Below are positions 46,839 to 59,225 of a stretch of 64,000 bases of DNA, in pieces (position 1 is the first letter of the stretch; each line of letters opens with the position of its first letter). The notes under the pieces are model-generated. The model worked only from the letters and a program-made list of their open reading frames with translations, did no database searches and had not been told where the DNA came from. A program made the position numbers and the translations under genes. This stretch comes from Rhea pennata (taxonomy: Eukaryota; Chordata; Aves; Rheiformes; Rheidae), in NCBI RefSeq assembly GCF_028389875.1, contig NC_084678.1, forward strand, positions 12,120,899-12,184,898. Reading direction: 5' to 3'.

Positions 46839-49726
46839 CGCATGTTTAGGAATGGATGGAGCTCTGGCAGGATGGTGAGGGGGAAGGCTGTGTGGCCACA
46901 TCCACATTAGGAAACACCCAGATGTTTACCAAGTTCCCTGGTGCTGATCGGGGGTTGCTAAAAGCCCACCTCTGTGGTGGCCTTCCCGCTTCTCCCCACG
47001 GCAATGCCTGAGTAGCTGCGTTTTGGATGCCCAGTTAAGATCAAACCCTCTGATATCCTTTGTACTTCCTGAGAAGCAGCACCAACCTGCTCCTAAACAA
47101 GGAGGCATTTGCCTGAATTTTTCGTGCCTTGGGTGTGGTTGCATGATCAATTCAAGCTGATCTAAATCCAGGCTGCTCCTGCAAAAAGATGATTTTTCCT
47201 CCTCCTGCCCCAACACTCCCTCTTGTCTCTAATGCTGATCCTAGCACTTGTTTCCACACACAAGTCAGCAAGGTGAATCTGTTTAAAATACACACCTATA
47301 TTTTTATCTGTTTCTGTACTTGTGTTTGCTGTGTTAGTTTTCTGCTGCATCAGCTCCCTGATCTGACTATGGGATGCATTGAACTGGAGTAAGGGAGGCT
47401 GCAGGAAAGGGCAGCAAGGGGCAAGGACAGGGTACCCGGGCTGGGCTGCCGTCAGTTGGCCTACACCGGGCACGGGATGGCAGGCGGGGGATGCAGCTTC
47501 CCTCTACACTCCCTTTCAGCTGCCCATAACCTCATTTCACTCTCTTCTTTGTTCCTTGTGGACAGTTAGTCTTCCTCAAGTTTTGAGTGTTGGTCTTTCA
47601 TCAAGCATGAGGGGAAGGAGAACCGAGTTGATCATGGACAGTAAGGTTAAAAAGTCCGTAAGACTGGACCAGTGGACTCCAGAGCAGGTGTACCAGCTGC
47701 CTGAATTACTTGTACCTGAATTGCTTGTATCTCAGTTTTCAAACTGACTAAATTTCAGGTCAGTGTCATCATTTTGAATGACAGCGCTCCTAGAGGAAAA
47801 GTTTGGGAGGGCTGGATCCTGATGTAGGTAACTGAATGTTGCAGCTGAATGTGTCATTGAAGAAAGAGCAGGAAAAAAGCAAACCTTGAAACTTCCCGAA
47901 TTTAACTTTCTTTTTTCAAAAAAATTCTTTGAATCTATTTCCTTTTTGTTTGATTTGGTTAAGTGGTCTGGTTTTGGCCCAGATTATATACTTACTGATT
48001 TAATAGAGGATTTCTTTCAAGAAGGAGGAATGCTGAAACTGTGTGCTATTCACTGAAATAGTTCAGGGAGTTTAATCTGTTCTAGCAGTATTTTCTGCGG
48101 TGCTATTTTTTAATCCTTAACATTTTTTGTGGTTATAACAGGTACAGGATTAAATAAATGCATCATGGTTTGCAAGAGCAGTACTCCCTGTATGTATTCT
48201 TGAAACACAGGGTACCAAAAACACTGTCTGTGAGTGTGAGGTGAGAAAGGGAATCCGTTAAGGTCTGCTTTTTTTGAATGTCAGGTTCATGGCCGTTGAC
48301 ATCAGCCTGCTTTGGGACACTGAAAAGAGCAGCATTTATTCTGCTCCATACGATAAGGGATGCTGCTGCTCACGCTGCAGTGGTTCCATGCTCAGATCTG
48401 AGCTTAAATTCCAAATGCATTCCAAACAAACTGGACTGTCTTTTTTTTTATGGGCAGCTACTTTTTCTTCCCTCCTTTCCTGCATGCTGCTTAAACAGGG
48501 TCCTGCTTTCTGGAGGGTTAGCTCCACACAGACTGCCAACAGGTTACTCAGATATTGGCACCTGCATGTCATAATCCTCTTTTTTCCTCCTTCTTCCTGG
48601 ATCAGTTAAGAAACCAGTTTTTCCTCTTACTCCTCTCTGTTTCTCTGGTCTCTCTGTCTCTTCTTGAGCAGGAAAACCAAATGCTTGTGATGAAGTAATC
48701 CCTGTTTGCTGGCTCTTGCTGCTTCAGATAATTTCTATAAAAGCAAACTCCCAATGGAAGTGCTTTTCTTGAGGTTCTGCACAAGTCACATTACCAATTG
48801 AGCAACTTTTTGATGTCTTTGAGCTTTGCGTGTATGCTCTTATCTGATTTTTGTACCAGCTACCACCATTGTTTTTGTCTGTGTCGAAACCGGTTTGCTT
48901 GAAAGCACGTATTTTGAAAATAAAGGGTGCAATTTTTAAACATTAAGTGCACAAAATGTGGAGGTATGTGCGCTTGCCGAATCTGTATGTGCTGTTAGTA
49001 TCGTCATGTATCCATATTAGACAATATGTTGGGGCAGACTTTGGCTGTTTGCATTCAGATTTACCATATGGGCAGTAAAAAGCATAGCTTTTACTTACAA
49101 ACTCATGTCATGACTGTTCTTAAAAATCACACGTGAAACACTTCTTTTCCTATTTTTTGTTGAATCAGTTCCAGGCTTCTTGTCTTATTACTCTGATGTC
49201 TTCTTTTTCACTTTTAACCATGTTTTTTTTTTCCCCCCCATTCTGCTTTGGATCTTCTTTCGTCTTGAACAAATTCCCCCTCCAAAATTATAGCAAACTT
49301 CTTTCTTCTTCCAAATATTCTCACTAAAATAGCATGAATTTGGGGAATTTTCACTGTTCTTCTGGGCTCTGTACATGCAAAACACTTATATAACAAAAAT
49401 AATGGCATTATTATATGTATAAGAATGTATAATTAGCTTGCATATTTTATTACATCATACTGGATTATTCTTATCTAAAGATTCTATTCATCTCTTCAGC
49501 ATTATTGCTGAGAACAGATTCATCAACATGAAAGTAATCGCATTATGGATAAGCCATTACATTATTTCCAATCCAAGAATTTGAACAGATCTAGGTTGGA
49601 CTGTGCTGATTATATTATAAAACTGAAGTATTGATTCTCATTGCTGCTGATTAGAAGAGAGACAGATATGAAGTTGGCTTCTGTGTATGAAATGGTATTA
49701 TAACTCCTGAAGATGCTAGTAATGAA

Positions 49727-49784
49727 GCCAAAGATGATTTAGTAGTTATCTAGTAATAACTAAAAATAGTAAATCATCTTTGGC
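49727..49784. repeat. 58-nt hairpin with perfect 15-bp arms
   Basis: The arms GCCAAAGATGATTTA (49727-49741) and TAAATCATCTTTGGC (49770-49784) are exact reverse complements. Inside them TAGTTAT (49743-49749) pairs with ATAACTA (49756-49762) around a six-base loop, leaving a one-base versus seven-base internal bulge. It could be the core of a small inverted-repeat DNA transposon or a microRNA-type hairpin; neither is proven. Confidence 0.7.
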
Positions 49785-49886
49785 CTTATGAATTGGCAGT
49801 ATAGTGCAAATCTAATGTTCGACAAGTACATAAGGTGAGCCAAGTTGAGGCCTTAACTTACAAAACTTGATCTCCATGGTTCTTTT

Positions 49887-49901
49887 TTATTATTATTATT
49901 A
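49887..49901 (+). repeat. (TTA)5 microsatellite
   Basis: Five TTA units following a T run, read directly. Confidence 0.8.
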
Positions 49902-51582
49902 TTTATTCCAGACAACATCAGAACCGAGCTCATATCATTGAAACGTGTGGTTTATTATACTGGGCAAAATTCAGTAGTATACATATCCTACATACAGCAT
50001 GAATATATGTTATATGTGTATGTTTTTGCGTAATTGTATGGTGGTATGCGTGTGCGCGTGCATATCCAGTATCCAGTAACTCATGTATATTTTAAGTTTA
50101 TATAAATATTTATGTAACATAGAAATATATATATGAATATTGTTTAACACAGAACCACTTTTAGGTCCGTATATTGCCAAAGTAGCCCAAACAAAACTCA
50201 GTCCTAATTTTGCACAATTAAATTTTTCAGTACACATTTAATTTGATTAAGGCTTTTGGCATAAACCCGGCATTTGTCTTCACAGGTAATGATGTAATCT
50301 GAACACCTGAAATCTTAGGCATGTATTTGTGAAAAAGTATGTCAAGAACACAGTCAGAGGTCATATTGTTAGGAGAAGACTTAAGGCATGCTGTGGCATC
50401 CTGGAAATGTAGCTCTGAAAGTTTGCTTAGCTGTAATGTTTTCTTAAAATAAATAGCAATCTTTCCTTCTACACTCCATCATCTATAATCCAGTATCAGA
50501 GTTCTTTTTATTAACTTATATTTATGTCTTCTGGAATATTTTTTAGTTCTCTGCTGCTTGTATTCACTGAAGATAAAGACAATAGATGTTTTTTATATTG
50601 TTATGTATGAAAAGCACGTAAAACCTATCCCTTATTTCAGAATGAACAATAATAACCGATTCTGACCTGAAAAATTAAATGACACAAATTTGGATAGTTT
50701 TACTTTCTCTCTCCAGGCAGGTGCAGAGTAATACCTCAAAAGAACCATTATTTTGTGCCTTTATTCCAATGTGTACATAAATGCTTGCATAACCCGTGCA
50801 CAGCTGCTGTACAAACTACTCATGCCACAAGTATTAGTAATCCTAGCAGGGGAGGTTGCATGGAAAATCGGGGTGTGTATGCTGAACCATATGTACCATG
50901 CCCCTGAATCATAAAACTTCTGGTGCTAGAGCAGAGCGATCTTTGGAGACTGTGGATTTTACAGGTCTGTAGGAAAGCTGGATTATATACAACAGCTGCA
51001 CCCCACAGTTTCACTCCTGCTGAGGCTTATCTTACTTTTGCGTATACATAAGCAGGAAGCAGAATTTGGTCCAACATTATCTCCCTGCAGTCTCAGCTTC
51101 TACTTTTATTTATATTTAATTTCTATAGGAACAATTACTTAAGTAGTTTATTTTGAATACATATTCAAGCCATTCAAACTGGCAGTAAGTTCTGGGCTGC
51201 CAGCTCTGAGCTGCATGGGGTTGCAGAGGTACAGCGTGCATTTTTTGTCTTTGATTCTGCCTCCAGAATAACTTGTTTTATGTCTGTGATGATTTATAGC
51301 AATGTTTCTGAACTGGTCGGAAGGAAGATGGAAGTTGAAAATTCGTTTGATTTTCTGAAACCCCTGCCACAAACGTCCTTTCCAGGATTGCTCAGAGGAG
51401 CATGCTTTGGCCCCAGTTCTCCATGGTATGAGGGATGTTCCAGCTCCCTGTCTGACTGAGGGAGGAGATTTGCCGCATTACAAGTGGCTGCATGAAGCAA
51501 TCTCCCAGAGCTTTAGCAGCAGAAAATCGTTAATCACAAGTTTAATGCTGGAAGATTTTAAAATAATATGAGGGACTGTTTC

Positions 51583-51662
51583 CTCTGCTGGTGTAAATTA
51601 GCATAGCACCATCTGATATACAGAGGTACGCTTATTTGCATCAGCTAAGGAACTAACTCAGG
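51583..51662 (+). repeat. Ancient amniote palindromic repeat copy
   Basis: CTGCTGGTGTAAATTAGCAT, AGCACCATCTGATATACAGA, GGTACGC..TTTGCATCAGCTAAGGA follow the common pattern ctgctggtgtaaatcagcatagctccattga...ggctacgcc..ttacaccagctgagga. Confidence 0.55.
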
Positions 51663-54600
51663 TCTTTCCAGTTATATATAAGGGTTGGTATTACTGCTAG
51701 GATAATTTATTACATGTGATAGTCTTTTTGTGGAGGATACTTTATTTACAAGTGCAATACTGCAATAGTTTACTCTTACAAAAAGCAGGACTCCTAAGTT
51801 TTTAGGAGGAAACCTTTTTCCTTAGTGAATAGGGCTTAGCATGCACTATATTTGCTTTGCAAACTGTGTCTTTTCAGCAGTCATCCAAAGACTTTTTTAC
51901 AGTTGTCTGAGCCCCATAGGCAAATATATACTGTTAGACTATTAAGATAATTTTTCAGTTAAGACATCGTGAAACTGCAAGCAGGACAATAGAAACAAAA
52001 CCCCTTTTGTTCTGACTAAACTGTTCCTAATGACCCCCTCTATAAACAGTGGCACCAGCGGAGGTCTCAACAAGGCTCTTCATTGAGTCCCCTTTCAAAA
52101 GGACAAGCGGAGCAGAACATGGGGCAGAAACTCTCAGGGAGTTACTGCACTTCACTCCGCTTTGGTGGTCTGACCACAAGAGAGAATCTGTTGTTTTTGT
52201 TGTTCAAGGCACCCAAAACTAATAATTTAAAAGCATGAAGTTCCACAATTAGTGTCCTATAAAGAGTTCTAAATATTTGAGTTGTCAGAAAAAGAGCAGA
52301 AGGAAACTGTTTGTTTACTTAAATCAAGGGGCTATAAAATAGATGCTTATGAATTCCATATAAATGCTTCCAACATTTTGGGGAGGGGAAATAAGTTACG
52401 TGTTAAGCACACATGCAGATAGGAGCATAAAGTCCAAAGAACGTAAGATTTTTACATTTCAGTAAGATCCTTGCATTTCTTCTAGAGATAAAAAATATTC
52501 TTTGCAAACAGCTTATGCTTATTGTGAGCAGGGGAAAACTCCATAGCAGAGTTCACAGGTTTTTGTTGCTTAGATTCTAGGGAAATTGAAGTTACAGTGA
52601 CAAACTGAAACAACGAAAGACCGACCTTCTTTTCTGTAGGCTGTTTCTTATATAGATAACTGTACCATAAACAGTGTGTCTTCATGCACTTGAGGGCTTT
52701 GGAGATTATGAATCACTTCCTGATTAGTTCTGTCCCTATTTCTGTGTTCTGAATACATCTGAACAATAGAGCAGAAGAGCTTCCCTTAAAACAAAAACCT
52801 ATTTAGAGAGCCTCTCCATTGTACATCATTAGGAAGTGATGATAGGTCAGACAGCAAAAGCCCATAATTTGGATGATTTGAGAATTACATTGCATTTGCA
52901 AGTAGAACTGCCAGCTTCTTCTGAAAGAAGCTTGAGTTTGTGTTCTACCATTTGATTTACTAGGGATATTTCTAACTTACATAAAGTGTGGGCTATATGC
53001 ATCATTTGGAAACAGGTAAAAACAGATCATAGAGGGAAAAGAAAAAAGAATATCCATTGAGGAAGAAACCATGTATTTTGTGTAAAGGCTAACTCATGGA
53101 GACAAGTTCCTCCCACAAAATTCAGAACACATTGAAGCCTCCATGGTGTTACCCAGGGCTGACAGCACTCCCCCATCTATGGGAAGTGCTCAGCAGTTCC
53201 AAGTTTTTGTTGATTAGTTATGGAGGGAGGGAAGGCACTTGATTCCTTTAAAGGAGGGGATATTTCCAAGTGTGTCTTGGAAAAAAAGGAAGAGTCTTGG
53301 AGAATTTGGGTAAGAGGAGAATGAAGGGCTTGTGCTCTGTGATAGGATACTGAGAGAGAGGTGACAAAGAAATCTTCAATTGTTAGCAAGCCTGATTGGA
53401 AAAAATAGGGATGAGAAATGAATTGAGAGGACTTGCAAGTTGTGCAGAGTTGTTCTAGGCCTGGAGGCAAGAGTGAGAGGCTGAGCATTTACTGTTTACT
53501 ATATTTGGTATGTATGGAAGAGCAGTTTGGACATCAGGAGAGCTAATGAGTTGCAGAGTCTAATTCATCTCTCCCACAAGCTGTGTTGTTGTGCTAGAGG
53601 TGGAAAATACGCTTATGTTAAAGGCTAGTTCTGAGGAAGAACAACTGTGGCTCAGCTTGGCTTTTTGTGAAAAGCAGCTGTTTTTCCCTGTGGTGCAGTG
53701 TTGTTCCATCAGTAGGTTCTCATGTATTCCATTAATGTGATCTTGTTTTTCTTGTATGCATGTCAGCATTGCATAGAGCATTGTAGATCTCTCAGGATTA
53801 AATATGGTAACTATGTCATATTTGTACAATATTAATGTTGTCACATTTTTCCTCAAAAACCTGCACTTGTGGATTGTTTTTACTGAAAACTTCTGAAAAA
53901 ATAGCTATCTGCCTCTGACTAAAACTTACTGTCTTTAGCCTGGAGACCTTCTGGTTGAGAATTCCAGATAGGTAAGCTGAAAAAACACCTTGTTTTCTGA
54001 ATCTATCTATAGAAGCTTGTAGGAATTAATTTATGAGAACTAATGAACAGATGGAGTCCTAACTGCTTAATGCCATGAAAAACATGTTTTATTTAATGAT
54101 TTGATTAGTAACTGTTGTTCTCATGTTCAGGGGCCATATGAAAGATGTCATAACTGTTGAGTGTGGAGAACATCTTTTATCCCACAGTGTTAAGGAGGAT
54201 CTGAGGTTTTTTTTGTTTGTTTGTTTGCTTGTTTTTCCTAGTTTTCATATGACAACATTAGGAAAATGACAAAGAAGATGATGGAACAATATGCAGTTTT
54301 TATTAGCTTTGACTGATGCAGATTGCTTTTATCTTGAAGGGAATGAATCTGGTTATAGATCAATCTCTTGAGCCAGAGTAGACATAAACAATGATATCGT
54401 TCAATGGGACAGAATTACAGAAATTCTTTCATGACATCTTGTGATTCTATCAGATTTTAATAATGTTAGTTGTTATTTATTCCAGTGCATATAAAAACTT
54501 AATGCGATTTCTCAATCTCTTATTAACAATAGCAAACACAAGTATATTGGTATAAAGCAGTGGTCTTTAAATTTTTTCTAATTTGCAGATTTTGGAGGCA

Positions 54601-57600
54601 GGCAATTCTTTATGTCACATCCAAGCCATCTGTCTTATTTACCTTATTCAGATCCCTGTAAAAGCAGTTTGTGGACCCCGAAGGCTTGTTAAGCACACTT
54701 TAAAAATCAGTCATATAGGACAATATAAAATGCACAATCAAATTAACTTTTCTCATGCAAGAGCTAAATATCTCCCACGCTTCTAAAGGCCAGCAGCTTG
54801 GGTGAAGTTATAAGAGAAAAAAAATGAGTTAATAGTTGAGGGTGGTGCACTGAGAATTCGGGTTGTCCAGAAACAAAAAATTCTAGTATATTTTAAAAAA
54901 AATCAACAGTTTTGACATTTGTTTTAGATTTGTCACAGAATGATTTTATAAAACAAAACATGAATAGAAAGAATGAGACATCCCAGAATAGCCAGCATCC
55001 AGTGGCTAGGGTATTTACTTGGGCCATATCCAAATAGTGCTTCATGGGATTTGGAGCTGATATTTGACATGTTTTCAACGTTATTTTTGTCGGACTCAAA
55101 TTTGGGCTCTGAAATATATTGAGAAAGAGCTTAATTGGAGTCGTGTACACCATAGGTGACTTAGTCACCAGGCTGTTTGCTCAGTTAGTCTGTCATTGAC
55201 CTAGGAAAATTAATGTTAATCAATTAATTTTTAAATAAAGGAGCTATAGGGAGGGTAGACAGACTTGTTCTGTTGTACTTGGATAGGATGCTGTTATAAA
55301 ATTGGGTATTTTTTGTAATTTGGGGGAGAATAACGTATGTGATCTTTACATTTCTACTCCATTCTCATTCAGAACAGGTTTTCTCATGGGAATATTTCTA
55401 ACTATATATCCATAGAAATCAATATAGTACTTTTTAAAGTATTATTGTTGACCAATTAGCATCTTCTGATGGCAAAAAAGCACTTCATCTCAAAATTTCC
55501 GAACAGCTTAACTGATTGGAGACATAGCTCTATATTGTACAAATATGAAGCATTTAGGCTGAGTATTTTTGTGAATTTAAACAGGTCATTGGTGAAAAAC
55601 GGTCTGAGATCATAAAATCTGTATGTATAAATTTGTGGGAACTTTGTAAAAAAAAAAAAAAAATGTAGAGTAAAAGATAAAAAGCTGTTGATGACCATCT
55701 CTCAGATAATACTGAAATAGTGCTAAGTTGACCTGGTAGGGGGAAGAAACAACAAAAACGCACCGGGTCAAAACTTTAAGCTCTTCTCCTTTGCCCCACA
55801 GCCATGGATCTCACATTGTCATCCTTTCGTCCTTGTTCCCATCCCACCCAGAGCCTTATCAAACACTGCTGGACACGAGTGTTCAGCTCCCCTTCCCCCC
55901 GTGCTCCTGCCAGCCTCCCACTATTCTGTATTCATTCCTCTCTGCTGTTTGATTTACACCATGGCCAGATCCAACTGCAAACTGCCCTGGCACTGTGTAC
56001 AGTTGGACGTTATTGACTAAGAACTGAGACTTGAAAGTGCCCCGGGGGAGTCTAAAGGTGCTCCTCGAGGTGGAGAGAGTGTGTTTCAACAGTGCGTGCT
56101 CTCAGTGCCTCAGCAATCTCAAGTCAGCGCTCAGCATGGTTAATTTTAAAGAAGTCTTCATCTATGCAACTGCATATTGGAAAGCTGATTACAGGGTTAG
56201 TGGCCCTGCTTGAAAAAGTTGTCCTATTACTGTAGACGAAGTCAACTCATTTCAGCATGCCTTGTAATTATTACAGATTATGTATGCAGTCAATGCCTTG
56301 TTTCCCCAGAAGAACAAAATGGAAATCTATTTTGCATCAGATATTAAATGTGGTTTGTCTACTTCCCTGAGCAGCTAAATCATATTGAGCCAAACTGGGG
56401 GTTACTATGTTTGATACCATATGAGGTTCTTGCCTCCTTTCCATTCTCTTGTACAGGTTTAGGATCTATAATATTTTTAACATCTGGAAAAAAGATGAAG
56501 TGTCTACTAGTTGAAATGAATACCTTATATAGCTTTGCTGTCTCTGCAAGCTATCTCCAGCCCAGGATATAATGTAGCTCTGCAGATTAGCCTACTGAGA
56601 AATAAAATAGGCTTATTACCTACCAAGAAGCAGAATTTATTAGTTCTGAGGCAAGTTTCTCTTTCTGCTCCTGATACCCTGTCTAGCTGGTTTTGGGCTC
56701 ACACAGGTAGCTCTGAGCAGGTGCTGGTCATAGTTCCTGTAATTTCGAATATACTTGGTGATGCTCCAGTTTAGATGGAATGTAAGGACAAGACTCTTCC
56801 AACTTCTGGTCAGTGAGAATCCTATCATACCCCTTAGTCTGCTTCCCTAGGCAAACTACTTACGCAATTGTCTGACCCAGTTTCCAATATGCCAGCTACA
56901 TTTGTCACAGATTACACAGACACTTCAGAGATATTATGCCCTTACCAATTTTGCAAGAATTAGCTCCTAGGTAGAGGAAAGAATCCTTATTCTTACTGCC
57001 ATTGAGAAGAAGGAAAAATTCAGCAATTGCTCATTGTATTTGACAGCAACAAACCATCTGATGGATTTGCACATAGCTCTGAAATATTCCTTGGCAAATG
57101 CAATGTTTTAGTCAGCTGGCAAATCACAAAAGTTAAGGAGATGGCTAGGGAAAAGATGTCAGGGCATGGTGGAGTAGACCTCAGAGAACAAAAGATGCTG
57201 AATGTTCTTGGTGTGAGGGTATCTCAAAGGACAGAGAGGGCCTGGAGGTATTGCAGGTATTGGAGAGGATGCCAAGAGAGCTGGAGTTGCTTGAGTAGGG
57301 AGGTACAAGAGAAGTGACATAAATCCTTTAGGAATCAAGATCCATTAGTTCCACTTTTCAGTGAACATTTTGTTAGGGAAGTGTTGAGGTATTAACTTGG
57401 GTATTTTGAATGCATTTACATTCAGATTTTAACCTTTCTACAACTCCGTGTATCACTTGTAGGTAGTACATCTGCTTGCTGCTTTGCAGCATGAATCTGC
57501 TGGTATTTGACCTGAAAAGATCATTATACCAGCTTTATTTGCTGTGCATTTAATAACGTTGTAGCTGTTGTGACCATAACTCATGACTGTCCTGTCATTC

Positions 57601-58677
57601 TCCAGTGGTGTAACCAGCGAGTCGACATTCCAGTAACATCAGTTCAAAGGGAAGTATGAGAGCCTCAAATGTATGCCAGAGCATTGTGACTTTTATTACT
57701 CCTCTACTCCTGCCCTTCTCTGCTAGGAAGATACATTCTCTGGCTGCAGAAGTAAAGAGTACAAAGCATCCTTAGACCTTGTAGTGCAAAATGTAAAAAG
57801 TGATGTTATCTCCAGAAAGTGGACTTTAGATTCTATCAGCACACTTTTAGCATAAAGCATTTCCTATGGTAATGCCTCTCACTTTCCCAGACTTTTACAG
57901 GCTCCAAGTGGCACACAGGCTGCAGACCTCTTTGTAATGTTAATGAATCATCTTAATGGACTGTTTTAGCAGAAACATTCATCACCTTTTGTACCACAAT
58001 GATTTTTTTTGTTATACTTAAATGGTAAAGTAGGCAATAAATGCCTATCAGACCAACCACAACGGTCTAGTAATCCACCTCACTATAAATCACCAGTGGA
58101 TTATTATTGTCCTGTTTAATTAACACTCTTAAGGGATTCTGTCGTTGGATAGACTTTCACCTTGCACTAAGCAGGCATTAACATTTCAAATAAGAATAAG
58201 CATGTTTATGTGAAAAGCATTAATCAGTGTGACCTGGAACTGGTCGTGGTGGGGTGGATGAAATATGTGTACAAGTATATGTCTGTGCATGCATGGGTGG
58301 TAATTTCGTACATAGGTTTTCAATACAATCTAAAATCAGACCAGCTGTTTAAGTCATTGGAAATAATAGTTTCAGTATCATCTGTATTAGGTCATAAAGA
58401 AATCTGCTATATACAACTAAATATATCCAAATATAAAGGCTTCGATTCCAAGAGACAGGAAGATGACATTTTTTGCGAGCGTACATCTTGTGGTAGTATG
58501 GGTTTGTTTGTGATCTAGTTCAATCTAAAGTGTTTTTAGAGGACTTGATCAAACTTTCTTCCTTTTCCGCAACAAAAGGTGAGCGGCGAAGTCTGATCCC
58601 GTTGCTCCTCTGTGAACTCTTTTCAGCCTTCACAGCCAGAAAGAGTAAGCGAAGCAGCAAGAGTTCCTGGGAAAGGC

Positions 58678-58696
58678 GGGGGGGGGGGGGGGGGGG
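58678..58696 (+). repeat. G19 homopolymer
   Basis: 19 consecutive G residues read directly. Such runs form quadruplexes and are often miscounted, so the true length may differ. Confidence 0.85.
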
Positions 58697-59107
58697 TCTG
58701 TAGGCTTATATGCGCTTTGTAGAACAATCTCTGCAGTTCTTTTGCAAACGAAATTCCCACTCCAGGACACAAGCTTGATATGGGGTCACTCTCGATATAC
58801 AAACATCTTTGTACCTAGTAAATCTCAAAGCTGTTTTCCTCCTCTTGGCGGAATATGAAGACAGCAGCTTTTTCTTATCCTGTAGTGCAATTTAATGCAT
58901 TTACTAATAATTTCCTCATCTTTTGTCAAGAGATAAATAAACATGGGAAAGACTCTTGTTATTACAGTGTTTCCTATGCATGAAATCCTATCCAGCTTTC
59001 TTTGATTTTGTTATGTTCGTAATACTAGTAGTGCATTTACCGACTACACATTCTGTTGATATTACCTAATGCTAGCAGCAGTATACGTGCGTTTAATGAA
59101 GTGCTGT

Positions 59108-59225
59108 ATTTCCGTTTTACAGACGTAGCAACTAACGCATAAATGTTCAGGGATCTTCCGAGGTCTTTAAGAGTCTCAGCTAGTAACATAGCTCAAGAGA
59201 GCTGGTTCTGGTCAGCACACAAACC
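59108..59225 (-). repeat. Possible MIR-like SINE fragment
   Basis: TTTCCGTTTTACAGACGTAG, then CTTCCGAGGTCTTTAAGAG and TCAGCTAGTAACA are reminiscent of a reverse-strand MIR body (ccattttacagatg..ccgaggtcac..cagctagtaa). Weak similarity. Confidence 0.35.

Noticed and set aside
54990..55050. tRNA-like stretch (AGTGGCTAGGGTATTTACTTGGG)
   Set aside because: It resembles the A-box end of a tRNA-derived SINE, but no cloverleaf can be drawn from what follows, so it is not called as a tRNA gene.
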